From Streptomyces sp. NBC_01445 (GTDB lineage Bacteria > Actinomycetota > Actinomycetes > Streptomycetales > Streptomycetaceae): DNA of 64,000 nucleotides. Both the position numbers and the translations under genes were made by a program. A model generated the notes under the pieces. The model saw only the letters and a list, made by a program, of their open reading frames with translations, had not been told where the DNA came from and did not search any database. Position 1 is the stretch's first letter; every line of letters starts with the position of its first letter. Location: NCBI RefSeq assembly GCF_035918235.1, contig NZ_CP109485.1, positions 4,774,001 to 4,838,000 on the forward strand. Reading direction: 5' to 3'. Below, one piece after another: positions 55,925-63,523 of the stretch.

Positions 55925-57372
55925 AGGCCGTACTCCTTCCAGCGGCGGTCGACCGTCGCCGCCGTCTGCGGGTCGGACAGCACCATCTCGGGCCAGCCGC
56001 CGTCCCGCGTGTAGCCCTCCTCGGGCCACTTCTTCGTCGCGTCGATGCCCGCCTTGCCGCCCCAGAACTGCTGGTACGACGCGTGGTCGAGGTGGTCGAC
56101 GGGACCCTCGGCGACCGTCAGGTCACGGGCGTAGTCCGTGTTCCCGAGCGCCCGCCACGCGACCTCGTGCAGATCGTGCACGTCGCAGTCCGAGTCGACG
56201 ACCACGATCAGCTTGGTCAGCGACATCATGTGGGCGCCCCACACGGCGTGCATCACCTTCTGCGCGTGTTTCGGGTACTTCTTGTCGATCGAGACGATCG
56301 CGCAGTTGTGGAAGCCGCCCGACTCGGGCAGGTGGTAGTCCACGATGTCCGGCACGATGATCTTGAGGAGCGGCAGGAAGAAGCGCTCCGTGGCCCGGCC
56401 GAGGGGACCGTCCTCCGTGGGCGGGCGCCCCACCACGATGGACTGCAGCAGCGGACGCTTGCGCATCGTCACGCAGTCGATCGTCAGCGCGGGGAAGGGT
56501 TCTTGCGGCGTGTAGAAACCGGTGTGGTCGCCGAACGGGCCCTCGGGGAGCATCTCCCCGGGCTCCAGCCAGCCCTCGAGGACGACCTCGGCGTTCGCCG
56601 GCACCTGGAGCGGCACCGTCTTGCAGTCGACCATCTCGATCCGCTTGCCCTGGATGAACCCGGCGAAGAGGTACTCGTCGATGTCCCCGGGCAGCGGCGC
56701 CGTGGACGCGTACGTCACGGCGGGCGGGCAGCCGAAGGCGATCGCGACCGGCAGCTTCTCGCCCTTCCTGGCGGCCACCTGGTAGTGGTTGCGGCTGTCC
56801 TTGTGGATCTGCCAGTGCATGCCGATGGTGCGCCGGTCGTGGCGCTGGAGCCGGTAGAGCCCGAGGTTGCGGATGCCGCTCTCGGGGTCCTTGGTGTGCG
56901 TGAGGCCGAGGTTGAAGAAGGAGCCGCCGTCCTCGGGCCAGGTGAACAGGGCCGGGAGCTGGTCCAGGTCCACGTCGTCGCCGCGCAGGACGACCTCCTG
57001 CACCGGCGCGTCCTTCACCTTCTTCGGCGGCACGTGCACCATCGAGCCGAGCTTGCCGAACGCCTCGCGCACGCCCACGAAGCCGTGCGGCAGCTCGGGG
57101 CGCAGCAGGCCGCCGATCTTGTCGCTGATCTCCTCGTAGGACTTCAGGCCGAGCGCCTTGAGCAGGCGCCGGTCGGTCCCGTACACATTCATCGCGAGCG
57201 GCATCGAGGAGCCGCGCACGTTCTCGAAGAGGAGAGCGGGGCCGCCGGACTTCTGCACCCGGTCGACGATCTCACCGACCTCCAGATAGGGGTCGACCTC
57301 GGCCTTGATGCGCTTGAGGTCACCCTCGCGCTCCAGCGCCCGGAGCAGGGAGCGCAGATCGTCGTAAGCCAT
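55921..57372 (-). CDS. UbiD-family menaquinone biosynthesis decarboxylase
   Basis: A 483-residue prenyl-FMN-dependent decarboxylase. Landmarks are MHWQIHKDSRNHYQVAARKGEKLPVAIAFG (cofactor and metal site), EVVLEGWLEPGEMLPEGPFGDHTGFY (catalytic Glu) and VVGRPPTEDGPLGRATE. It probably decarboxylates 1,4-dihydroxy-6-naphthoate or its prenylated form in the futalosine pathway (MqnL role). It heads a tight operon with mqnP and ubiX. No clear ribosome site is seen before the ATG. Confidence 0.93.
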   Translation of the reverse strand: MAYDDLRSLLRALEREGDLKRIKAEVDPYLEVGEIVDRVQKSGGPALLFENVRGSSMPLAMNVYGTDRRLLKALGLKSYEEISDKIGGLLRPELPHGFVGVREAFGKLGSMVHVPPKKVKDAPVQEVVLRGDDVDLDQLPALFTWPEDGGSFFNLGLTHTKDPESGIRNLGLYRLQRHDRRTIGMHWQIHKDSRNHYQVAARKGEKLPVAIAFGCPPAVTYASTAPLPGDIDEYLFAGFIQGKRIEMVDCKTVPLQVPANAEVVLEGWLEPGEMLPEGPFGDHTGFYTPQEPFPALTIDCVTMRKRPLLQSIVVGRPPTEDGPLGRATERFFLPLLKIIVPDIVDYHLPESGGFHNCAIVSIDKKYPKHAQKVMHAVWGAHMMSLTKLIVVVDSDCDVHDLHEVAWRALGNTDYARDLTVAEGPVDHLDHASYQQFWGGKAGIDATKKWPEEGYTRDGGWPEMVLSDPQTAATVDRRWKEYGL

Positions 57373-57392
57373 GCGTGCCAGTTTGGCATCCT

Positions 57393-57414
57393 CCCCGGCG
57401 GATCTTCGCCGGGG
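57393..57414 (-). terminator. Terminator upstream of the UbiD operon
   Basis: Perfect arms CCCCGGCG and CGCCGGGG flank a 6-base loop, 10 bases past the stop of the membrane protein gene at 57424. It should end that transcript before the ubiD promoter. Confidence 0.75.
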
Positions 57415-57423
57415 CTTCCCCCT

Positions 57424-57996
57424 TCAGCCGTCCGCCGTGGCCCGCTCCCTGCGGCTCGCGACGATCACCGGGTAGCGCATCGTGAACATCACCGGCAGGA
57501 CGAAGGTGACCACCTTGATCGCGATCGCTGCGGCCGTCGCCCTCGGGTCGGCGTGGATGAGGAGCGCGAGCGCGCCGGCCGCGACGGCGAAGGACACCGC
57601 CCACACCCAGGTGATGACGGCGTTGGTGCGGAAGAACGCCGGGGTCTTCCAGACGTGCTCCGGCGCGATACGGCGGGCGATGCCCAGCGTGAAGGGCCTG
57701 TGGACGGCCAGCGAGCCGAGCGCCGTCAGGGCGAGCCAGGCGTCGACGAGCGCCGGGCCGTAGGGAATGAGGGCCGAGTCGGGACGTGCGTACGAGAGGA
57801 GCGTGATGCCCGCGAAGAACACGGCCGCACTCAGCTCGATGACCATCTCGTCCCAGGCCTTGCCGGAGCGGCGGTCGTGGATGATCACTACGCAGGCGAT
57901 CGCGAGGCCCCACTCGGCGCCGCTGCGCCAGTCGTCGCTCGTCGCGATGAAGGCGTAGACGATCCATGGGGCGAAGCTGATGAGGTAACGGTTCAC
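57424..57996 (-). CDS. Membrane protein of unknown function
   Basis: A 190-residue protein with five or six membrane helices (RYLISFAPWIVYAFI, IELSAAVFFAGITLL, AVITWVWAVSFAVAAGALALLI, AIKVVTFVLPVMFTM). I do not recognise a characterised family. An in-frame ATG further upstream is unsupported. The GTG at 57996 follows AGGGGGA. It is divergent from the LuxR-type regulator across 134 bases and could be its target. Confidence 0.78.
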   Translation of the reverse strand: MNRYLISFAPWIVYAFIATSDDWRSGAEWGLAIACVVIIHDRRSGKAWDEMVIELSAAVFFAGITLLSYARPDSALIPYGPALVDAWLALTALGSLAVHRPFTLGIARRIAPEHVWKTPAFFRTNAVITWVWAVSFAVAAGALALLIHADPRATAAAIAIKVVTFVLPVMFTMRYPVIVASRRERATADG

Positions 57997-58124
57997 GATG
58001 GTCCCCCTGAAGCCGGTGGTGGGTAAACAACAGCCCAAGAGCGGCGTCGAAGACCCCGCTCCCGGCAACCATGTCGATCATGTCTCCGGCAAGCCGCACC
58101 GCCAAGCTCCGGCCGATGGCGTGA

Positions 58125-58139
58125 AGTTGCATGGCAACT
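58125..58139. promoter_or_regulatory. Palindrome centred on the start codon of the LuxR-type gene
   Basis: AGTTGCATGGCAACT has perfect 6-base arms around the ATG itself. No ribosome site precedes it. Protein binding here would block start or initiation directly, so autoregulation is likely. Confidence 0.55.
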
Positions 58140-59231
58140 AGTCCCGCCGGCTCCTCCGGTGCGCCGCGTGATGTTCCCGGGGCAGCAGGTGCGGGCTTCG
58201 ACGTACTCGACGACGTCAGTGCCGCCGCGTACGGGCACGCGGCCGCCGCGGGACGGTTCGACCGGGCGGACATCGCCGACGTCCTCGGACTCTCGGAGGA
58301 CGAAGTCGGCACTGCCGAAGGGGTGTTGACGCGTCTTCGGCTGCTGCGGCCCGCGCCCGGCGACCCGCGGACCCTGGTCCCCGTCGGCCCGGACGCGGCC
58401 GCCGCCGATCTCGTCGGCACCACGGAGCGGCAGATACGGGAGCTGCAGGACGCCGTCACCGACGTACGCGGAAGGCTGCTTTCGCTGACGCCCGCCTACT
58501 TCGAAGGGCGCAGGCTGCGCAATCGGCACGAGGCGTTCGACCTGCTCGAGGACGGCGACACCGTGCAGTCGGTGCTCAACGGGCTGAGTGCGCGCTGCCG
58601 CAGCGAGTTCCTCGCCGTGCAGCCCGGCGGGGCACGGCCCCCGTCGGTGCTCGGCCGCGCCCGCAACAGCGCGCTCGCCATGCTGGAGCGCGGCGTGCGC
58701 ATCCGCAGTCTCTACCAGCACACCGCGCGCGGGGATCTCGCCACCCGCGCCTACGTGCGAGACGTGACGGCGGCGGGCGCCGAGGTCCGCACCGCCGACC
58801 GGGTCATCGAGCGCATCCTCATCTACGACCGGGAGACGGTCTTCATCGCGGACCGGCGCAAGGCCGTCCGCCCGCCCGCCGCGGTCGTCGTGCGAGAACC
58901 CGCCCTGGTCGCCTTCATCTGCTCCGTCTTCGAATATCTGTGGGACGGGGCCAGTTCGTTCGAGCCGGACGCGCTGCCCGGCCCTTCCCTCACGGACGAT
59001 CTCAAGCGGTCGATCCTGCGGCTGATGGCGCAGGGACACAAGGACGAGACGATCGCCCGCAAGCTCGCCATGTCGGTGCGCACCTGCCGCCGCCACATCT
59101 CGCAACTCACCGAGGAGCTGGCGGCGGACAGCCGTTTCCAGGCGGGCTACAACGCGGCGATGTCCGGACTGCTCGACGACCACCCCGCTCAGGACGGGGA
59201 TCACCCGGATGACGGCCACCCGCTACCCTGA
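58131..59231 (+). CDS. LuxR-type helix-turn-helix regulator with TrmB-like N-terminus
   Basis: A 366-residue regulator of a group common in Streptomyces. The first ~90 residues form a winged-helix-like region (DIADVLGLSEDEV). The middle holds a phospholipase-D-like or TrmB-type sensor segment (LERGVRIRSLYQH...ADRVIERILIYDRETVFIAD). The C-terminal LuxR helix-turn-helix reads LKRSILRLMAQGHKDETIARKLAMSVRTCRRHISQL. The start codon lies inside a palindrome. The divergent membrane protein is a candidate target. The signal is unknown. Confidence 0.88.
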   Translation: MATSPAGSSGAPRDVPGAAGAGFDVLDDVSAAAYGHAAAAGRFDRADIADVLGLSEDEVGTAEGVLTRLRLLRPAPGDPRTLVPVGPDAAAADLVGTTERQIRELQDAVTDVRGRLLSLTPAYFEGRRLRNRHEAFDLLEDGDTVQSVLNGLSARCRSEFLAVQPGGARPPSVLGRARNSALAMLERGVRIRSLYQHTARGDLATRAYVRDVTAAGAEVRTADRVIERILIYDRETVFIADRRKAVRPPAAVVVREPALVAFICSVFEYLWDGASSFEPDALPGPSLTDDLKRSILRLMAQGHKDETIARKLAMSVRTCRRHISQLTEELAADSRFQAGYNAAMSGLLDDHPAQDGDHPDDGHPLP

Positions 59232-59289
59232 CCCGGTCACCGGGGGGCCTGCGTCGTCCCCACGCCGCTCCTTGGGGGATCGCGACACC

Positions 59290-59700
59290 ATGCTCCGCTA
59301 CTTGCCGTTCCTGCTGGTCCTGGCGTTGTGGATCTACGCCTTCATCGACTGCCTGAACACTCCGGAGGAGGAGGTCAGGGGCCTGCCGAAGGTCGTGTGG
59401 GTCATCATCATCCTGCTCTTCGGCGAGGTGCTCGTCGGCCCGATCGCCTGGCTCGTCGCGGGCAGGCACCGGCACGCGCCCGCGAACGGCTCGACACCGT
59501 CCGAGTGGCACCGCAGCCACCGCACCACGTTCGTCGCACCCGACGACAACCCCGAGTTCCTGCACTCCCTGCGCGAGGAGGCTGCGTCTTCTGAAGAAGT
59601 GAAGGACGAGTCGCTCCTCAAGAACTGGGAGGCCGATCTGCGCCGCCGCGAGGAGGAGCTCAGGAAGCGCGAGGGCGAGCAGGGCGGGGAGCCTGCGTGA
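59290..59700 (+). CDS. PLDc_N-type small membrane protein
   Basis: A 136-residue protein with two helices (LPFLLVLALWIYAFIDCL and VVWVIIILLFGEVLVGPIAWLVAG), matching the N-terminal phospholipase-D-nuclease-like (PLDc_N) domain. A charged tail ends in a short coiled coil (WEADLRRREEELRKRE). The function is unknown. The frame is open upstream into the regulator gene, but the ATG at 59290 follows GGGGGAT and gives the family start. It overlaps the deaminase gene by 4 bases. Confidence 0.85.
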   Translation: MLRYLPFLLVLALWIYAFIDCLNTPEEEVRGLPKVVWVIIILLFGEVLVGPIAWLVAGRHRHAPANGSTPSEWHRSHRTTFVAPDDNPEFLHSLREEAASSEEVKDESLLKNWEADLRRREEELRKREGEQGGEPA

Positions 59701-60155
59701 GCGCCTTCGACCCCGAACTGGCGCGGACCTGGCTGGCCACGGCCGTCGAGGAGGCGCGGGCGGGGCTCGCCGAGGGCGGCATCCCGATCGGCGCGGCCCT
59801 CTACTCGGCGGACGGGAAGGTCCTCGGGCGCGGGCACAACCGCCGTGTGCAGGACGCGGATCCGTCCGTGCACGGCGAGACCGACGCCTTCCGCAACGCG
59901 GGCCGGCAGCGCTCGTACAAGGGCACGACGATGGTGACGACGCTCTCGCCGTGCTGGTACTGCTCCGGTCTGGTGCGGCAGTTCGGCATCACGCGGGTCG
60001 TCGTCGGTGAGGCTCGGACGTTCCACGGAGGCCACGACTGGCTGGCCGAGCACGGCGTGGAGATCGTGATGCTCGACGACCCCGAGTGCGTCGCGATGAT
60101 GGAGGAGTTCATCGCGGCCCGTCCCGAGCTGTGGAACGAGGACATCGGCGAGTAG
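59697..60155 (+). CDS. Nucleoside/cytosine deaminase family protein
   Basis: A 152-residue zinc deaminase. The zinc and catalytic motifs are VHGETDAF (HxE) and LSPCWYCSGL (PCxxC). Length and order match the cytosine/guanine deaminase branch of the cytidine deaminase fold, which acts on free bases or nucleosides, rather than the tRNA deaminase TadA. The start GTG overlaps the preceding stop (GTGA). The exact substrate is uncertain. Confidence 0.88.
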   Translation: MSAFDPELARTWLATAVEEARAGLAEGGIPIGAALYSADGKVLGRGHNRRVQDADPSVHGETDAFRNAGRQRSYKGTTMVTTLSPCWYCSGLVRQFGITRVVVGEARTFHGGHDWLAEHGVEIVMLDDPECVAMMEEFIAARPELWNEDIGE

Positions 60156-60215
60156 GGCGGATCCGGCCGCTCGGGCCTCGTTGCCCGCGTGCCGCGCCGC
60201 GTCCACAGTGGAGCC

Positions 60216-61199
60216 ATGACGGAACCCCGTGCGCCACAGCCCCGTATCCCCACGATCGATCTGCGGCCCTGGCTCCTGGGCGGTCCGAACGCGCGCGCCG
60301 GAATCGCCCGTACCGTCGACGAGGCGCTGCGGACGGCCGGATTCCTGCTGGTCACCGGGCACGGCGTGGACCCAGGGCTGCGCTCCCGGATCCGGGAGGC
60401 GGCGCGCGGCTTCTTCCGGCTGCCGCCCGCGGTGAAGGAGTCGTACGCCGTGAAGGTGGGCGGGCGCGGCTGGCTGGGCCCCGGCACCGAGGCGAACGGC
60501 TACGCGGAGGGCACCGAGACCCCGCCCGACCTCAAGGAGTCCCTGTCGTACGCCTCCGAACTGCCCACCGGGGACGCGGAGATCGACGCGGAGTGGTTCC
60601 TGCCCAACACCTGGCCCGCTGAGACGCCCGAGCTGCGCGCGCTCGTCGAGACGTATCTGGGGCGGATGCGGGAGCTGTCCGACCTGCTGCTCGAACTCCT
60701 CGCGGTCGCGCTCGGCGAGGAGGAGGACTTCTTCACCCGGCACACCACGCACCCCACTTGGGGCTTCAACATCAACTGGTACCCGGGCAGGGACGTCGTG
60801 GGCGAGCCCGAGGAGGGCCAGTTCCGCATCGGCCCGCACACCGACTTCGGGACCGTCACGGTCCTCGACCGGCAGGCCGGCAAGGGCGGGCTCCAGGTCC
60901 ACACCGACGAGGGCGGCTGGCAGGACGCGCCGTTCGACCCGGACGCGTTCACCATCAACATCGGTGACCTGATGGCGCGTTGGACCGGCGACCGCTGGCG
61001 CTCCGGCCGCCACCGCGTCCTGCCGCCCCCGGCCGACCTGCCCGCCGAGGAGCTGATGTCGCTCGTCTACTTCTACGAGTGCGACCCGCGCACGACCGTC
61101 GAGTCCGTGCCCGCGCCGAAGGGCAAGGTCGCGCACGAGCCGGTCGACTCGCACACGTATCTGCGGGCGAAGCTGGACACGATCACTGTGGAGCCTTGA
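60216..61199 (+). CDS. 2-oxoglutarate/Fe(II)-dependent oxygenase (isopenicillin N synthase-like)
   Basis: A 327-residue double-stranded beta-helix oxygenase. The N-terminal DIOX_N region reads IPTIDLRPWL, the iron ligands are HTDFG and SGRHRVLPP, and the 2OG-binding arginine lies in the RHRVLP region. It follows the deaminase gene by 60 bases. The substrate is unknown. Relatives act on purines/pyrimidines (thymine hydroxylase) as well as on secondary metabolites, so the deaminase neighbour makes a base-oxidation role possible. Its last 19 bases are repeated at 61277-61295. Confidence 0.88.
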   Translation: MTEPRAPQPRIPTIDLRPWLLGGPNARAGIARTVDEALRTAGFLLVTGHGVDPGLRSRIREAARGFFRLPPAVKESYAVKVGGRGWLGPGTEANGYAEGTETPPDLKESLSYASELPTGDAEIDAEWFLPNTWPAETPELRALVETYLGRMRELSDLLLELLAVALGEEEDFFTRHTTHPTWGFNINWYPGRDVVGEPEEGQFRIGPHTDFGTVTVLDRQAGKGGLQVHTDEGGWQDAPFDPDAFTINIGDLMARWTGDRWRSGRHRVLPPPADLPAEELMSLVYFYECDPRTTVESVPAPKGKVAHEPVDSHTYLRAKLDTITVEP

Positions 61200-61295
61200 T
61201 CACTGCGGCGTCCGATCACTGCAGCGTCTGATCACCGCAGCGTCCGATCACCGCAGCGTCCGATCACCGCGTATCCGATCACTGTGGAGCCTTGA
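61181..61295. repeat. 16-base tandem array bounded by copies of the oxygenase gene end
   Basis: GATCACTGTGGAGCCTTGA, the end of the oxygenase gene including its stop, occurs at 61181-61199 and again at 61277-61295. Between them are four 16-base units of the form GATCACYGCRGCGTCY (61198-61261) and one 15-base variant (61262-61276). The array spans the convergent gap and the stop codons of both neighbours. Confidence 0.9.
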
Positions 61296-61827
61296 GATAT
61301 CCGTCCCGGAGCTCCTGCCATCGGGACGGGGTCCAGGCCGCCCAGGCCCGCTCGTCCGTCGGGCGCCCGTCGAGCGCGGCGGCCAGGTGCTCGAAGTGGT
61401 CGTGCCAGGCGGCCAGGTAGTCCAGGCGCGCCACGTCGTCGCCGTCGATCTCGCCAGTGAACCGCAGGGTCGTCGCGTCGGGGGCCGTCGGCTCCAGGTG
61501 GAAGCGCAGGCGGCCGTGCGGGCCTTCGAGCGTGTACTCGGCGACGCGCTCGCCGTCCCACGCGGTGACCCGGCCCTGGTGGGCGCGCCCGTTGTTGAGC
61601 CACCGCAGCGTGACCGCACCGCCGAGCCGTGGTTCGAGCACATCGGCGGCGGCCAGCCACCCCGGCAGACCCTCCGGGGTGGCCACCGCCGCCCAGACCT
61701 CCTCCACGGGATGCGGAAGAGGGATCGTGAAGTGCAGGGTGTGGGTGTGACCCTCGGTCCGGCTCGTGCCGGGCGCGACAGGTGTGGCAGGTGCCGCGGG
61801 CTCGGTGGGGTGGCTGGATTCGGTCAT
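61279..61827 (-). CDS. SRPBCC/AHSA1-domain protein
   Basis: A 182-residue protein with the START-like SRPBCC fold. It has the typical HFTIPLPHPVEEVWAAVATPEGLPGWL start and the C-terminal LDYLAAWHDHFEHLAAAL helix. These proteins bind hydrophobic ligands or act as toxin-like/polyketide-cyclase-type proteins. The first ~25 residues are Pro/Ala-rich. Its stop codon lies within the repeat array. Confidence 0.87.
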   Translation of the reverse strand: MTESSHPTEPAAPATPVAPGTSRTEGHTHTLHFTIPLPHPVEEVWAAVATPEGLPGWLAAADVLEPRLGGAVTLRWLNNGRAHQGRVTAWDGERVAEYTLEGPHGRLRFHLEPTAPDATTLRFTGEIDGDDVARLDYLAAWHDHFEHLAAALDGRPTDERAWAAWTPSRWQELRDGYLKAPQ

Positions 61828-61892
61828 ACCTCCAGGCTGGCGCGCCCGCGCGCTTCGCGCACCCGTACGGACCGGGATCCGCTGCCCCGTGC

Positions 61893-62822
61893 CTAGGGCC
61901 GCTGCCCCGGCTTGTCGACGACGGCCCGGTCCACGACCGCCGTATTGCTCGTGACCTGGCCCTTCTTCACCCCGCCCGACCAGGCTTCGGTGGCGACGGT
62001 GCGCTCGCCCAGGAACTCATGGGTCTTCACGTCGAAGATCCACTCGTCGCGGCTGGGGTTGTCGGGGTCCTTGCGGGCCACGGCGATCCCGGGGCGGCCC
62101 GCGGCGTCCTTCACCCCTTTCACCACGGTCACGCCGGGGATCCTGGCGGCGGCCCGGTAGAGCGCGGCGCCCACCTCCGGCGGCACGAGCGCATCCCTGA
62201 TCAGGTCGCCGACCAGCACGAACATGGCCTGGTCGGCCTGCTGGCCGCTGTGCTCGGGGCCGGTTCTGCGCAGCCAGCGCAGCATCGCGTCGGGGTCGGT
62301 GGGCAGGGTGGACAGGTGCCGGTAGCTGGTGGACGTCTCGTAGCCGGGCTTGCCCGGGACCGGCCCGGTTTCGGTCGCCCACTGGCCTCGGCCCTTCTCG
62401 CGTACGAGTCCCTTGCGGGTGCCGTCCACGGACTGCCAGGTCTCCAGCCGGTGCAGCGGTGGGATCTTCGTCTTCATGCCCTCGCCGCTCTGCGAGTACG
62501 ACACGAGGCTGTCGACGTAGACGAACTGGTCGTCGCGGATGCGGGCGGGCGCATCGGAGTGCTCGGCGGCGAGCGCGACGTCCTCCAGGAGCGCCACGGC
62601 CTCCTTGGTCGGCGGCGGGGCGCTCGCGCCGTCCGACGGCAGCGCGACGAAGGTGACGGCCGCCGCGGTCGCCACGGCGACGGCGGCGAACGCGGGACGC
62701 AGCCACTTCCGGCGCGGCGGTGCCTGCGCGGGTGCTTCGGTCTCCCGGATCTCGGTCATCAGATGCTCCTTGAGGAGTCGGTGCCGGCCCGGCGGAAGGT
62801 CCTTCTCAGGAAGCGTGTTCAT
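61893..62822 (-). CDS. CU044_5270 family protein (probable anti-sigma partner)
   Basis: A 309-residue protein with a short charged cytoplasmic part (DLPPGRHRLLKEHLMTEI), one membrane helix near residue 45 (FAAVAVATAAAVTFVALP) and a large outside domain with FVYVDSLVSYSQ and WIFDVKTHEFLGERTV. This is the CU044_5270 family, encoded beside ECF sigma factors in actinobacteria. Its start overlaps the sigma gene stop (ATGA), so it is probably the sigma factor's membrane partner or regulator. Function beyond that is inference. Confidence 0.88.
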   Translation of the reverse strand: MNTLPEKDLPPGRHRLLKEHLMTEIRETEAPAQAPPRRKWLRPAFAAVAVATAAAVTFVALPSDGASAPPPTKEAVALLEDVALAAEHSDAPARIRDDQFVYVDSLVSYSQSGEGMKTKIPPLHRLETWQSVDGTRKGLVREKGRGQWATETGPVPGKPGYETSTSYRHLSTLPTDPDAMLRWLRRTGPEHSGQQADQAMFVLVGDLIRDALVPPEVGAALYRAAARIPGVTVVKGVKDAAGRPGIAVARKDPDNPSRDEWIFDVKTHEFLGERTVATEAWSGGVKKGQVTSNTAVVDRAVVDKPGQRP

Positions 62823-63442
62823 CGGTTTCCCTCCTGTATGGGCCCGGCCACGGGAGCGTGGCCGCCTTTCATCTGTCCGTCGGGGCGCGGGAGTTCCATG
62901 GCACGGGCGAGTTTCCCGCGGGCTCTGAAAAGCCGGGAGCGGACCGTGCCGACGGGGACGTCGAGCGCTCTGGCGGCGGACGGGTAGTCGAGGCCCGACC
63001 AGACGCACAGGGCGAGCACCTCGCGTTCGGGGCGCCGCAGTGTGGCCAGCGCGGTGTGGACGAGGGCTATGCGGGCCTGGTCGTCGATGCGGCCCGCGAC
63101 GTCGTCGGCGAAGTCGGCCTCGGCTTCCGCGCGCGGGAGGCGGGAGACCGCGGCGGCGTGTCTGCGGGTGGCGCGGCGCAGGTTGCGCGTGACGTTCGTG
63201 GCGACGCCGAGCAGCCAGGGCCGCAGCGAGCCGCCCTCGGGCTCGACCCTGTCGCGCAGCCGCCAGGCTTCGAGGAAGGTCAGCGAGACGACTTCCTCGG
63301 CGGTCGACCAGTCGCCGGTCAGGCTGTAGGCGTGGTTGTAGACGGATCGGGCGTAAGCGTCGAAGAGCTCGCCGAACGCGTCGGCGTCACCGTCCCTCAC
63401 CCGGGTTCTGCGTGCTTGATGTGCCCCCTGATTCTTCTTCAC
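62819..63442 (-). CDS. ECF RNA polymerase sigma factor
   Basis: A 207-residue group 4 sigma factor. Region 2 reads DAFGELFDAYARSVYNHAYSLTGDWSTAEEVVSLTFLEAW. Region 4 contains LRRPEREVLALCVWSGLDYPSAARALDVPVGTVRSRLFRARGKL with the helix-turn-helix. The start is GTG. It is followed with overlap by the CU044_5270 gene, its likely regulator. It is transcribed divergently to nothing nearby. The stimulus is unknown. Confidence 0.93.
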   Translation of the reverse strand: MKKNQGAHQARRTRVRDGDADAFGELFDAYARSVYNHAYSLTGDWSTAEEVVSLTFLEAWRLRDRVEPEGGSLRPWLLGVATNVTRNLRRATRRHAAAVSRLPRAEAEADFADDVAGRIDDQARIALVHTALATLRRPEREVLALCVWSGLDYPSAARALDVPVGTVRSRLFRARGKLARAMELPRPDGQMKGGHAPVAGPIQEGNR

Positions 63443-63466
63443 GCCCCCATCTGTCCGTACGACGAA

Positions 63467-63504
63467 GGCCGGTTCCCGTGACTCACGTCACATGGGAACC
63501 GGCC
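63467..63504 (-). terminator. Terminator after ccsB
   Basis: 14-base arms (63467-63480 and 63491-63504) pair with one mismatch around a 10-base loop, 19 bases past the ccsB stop and before the sigma factor gene. Confidence 0.8.
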
Positions 63505-63523
63505 GTCGTGGGCTGTCTCGGTG

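Noticed and set aside
61198..61276. CRISPR-like array
   Set aside because: Units of 16 bases are in direct contact without spacers and there are no cas genes. It is a simple tandem repeat.
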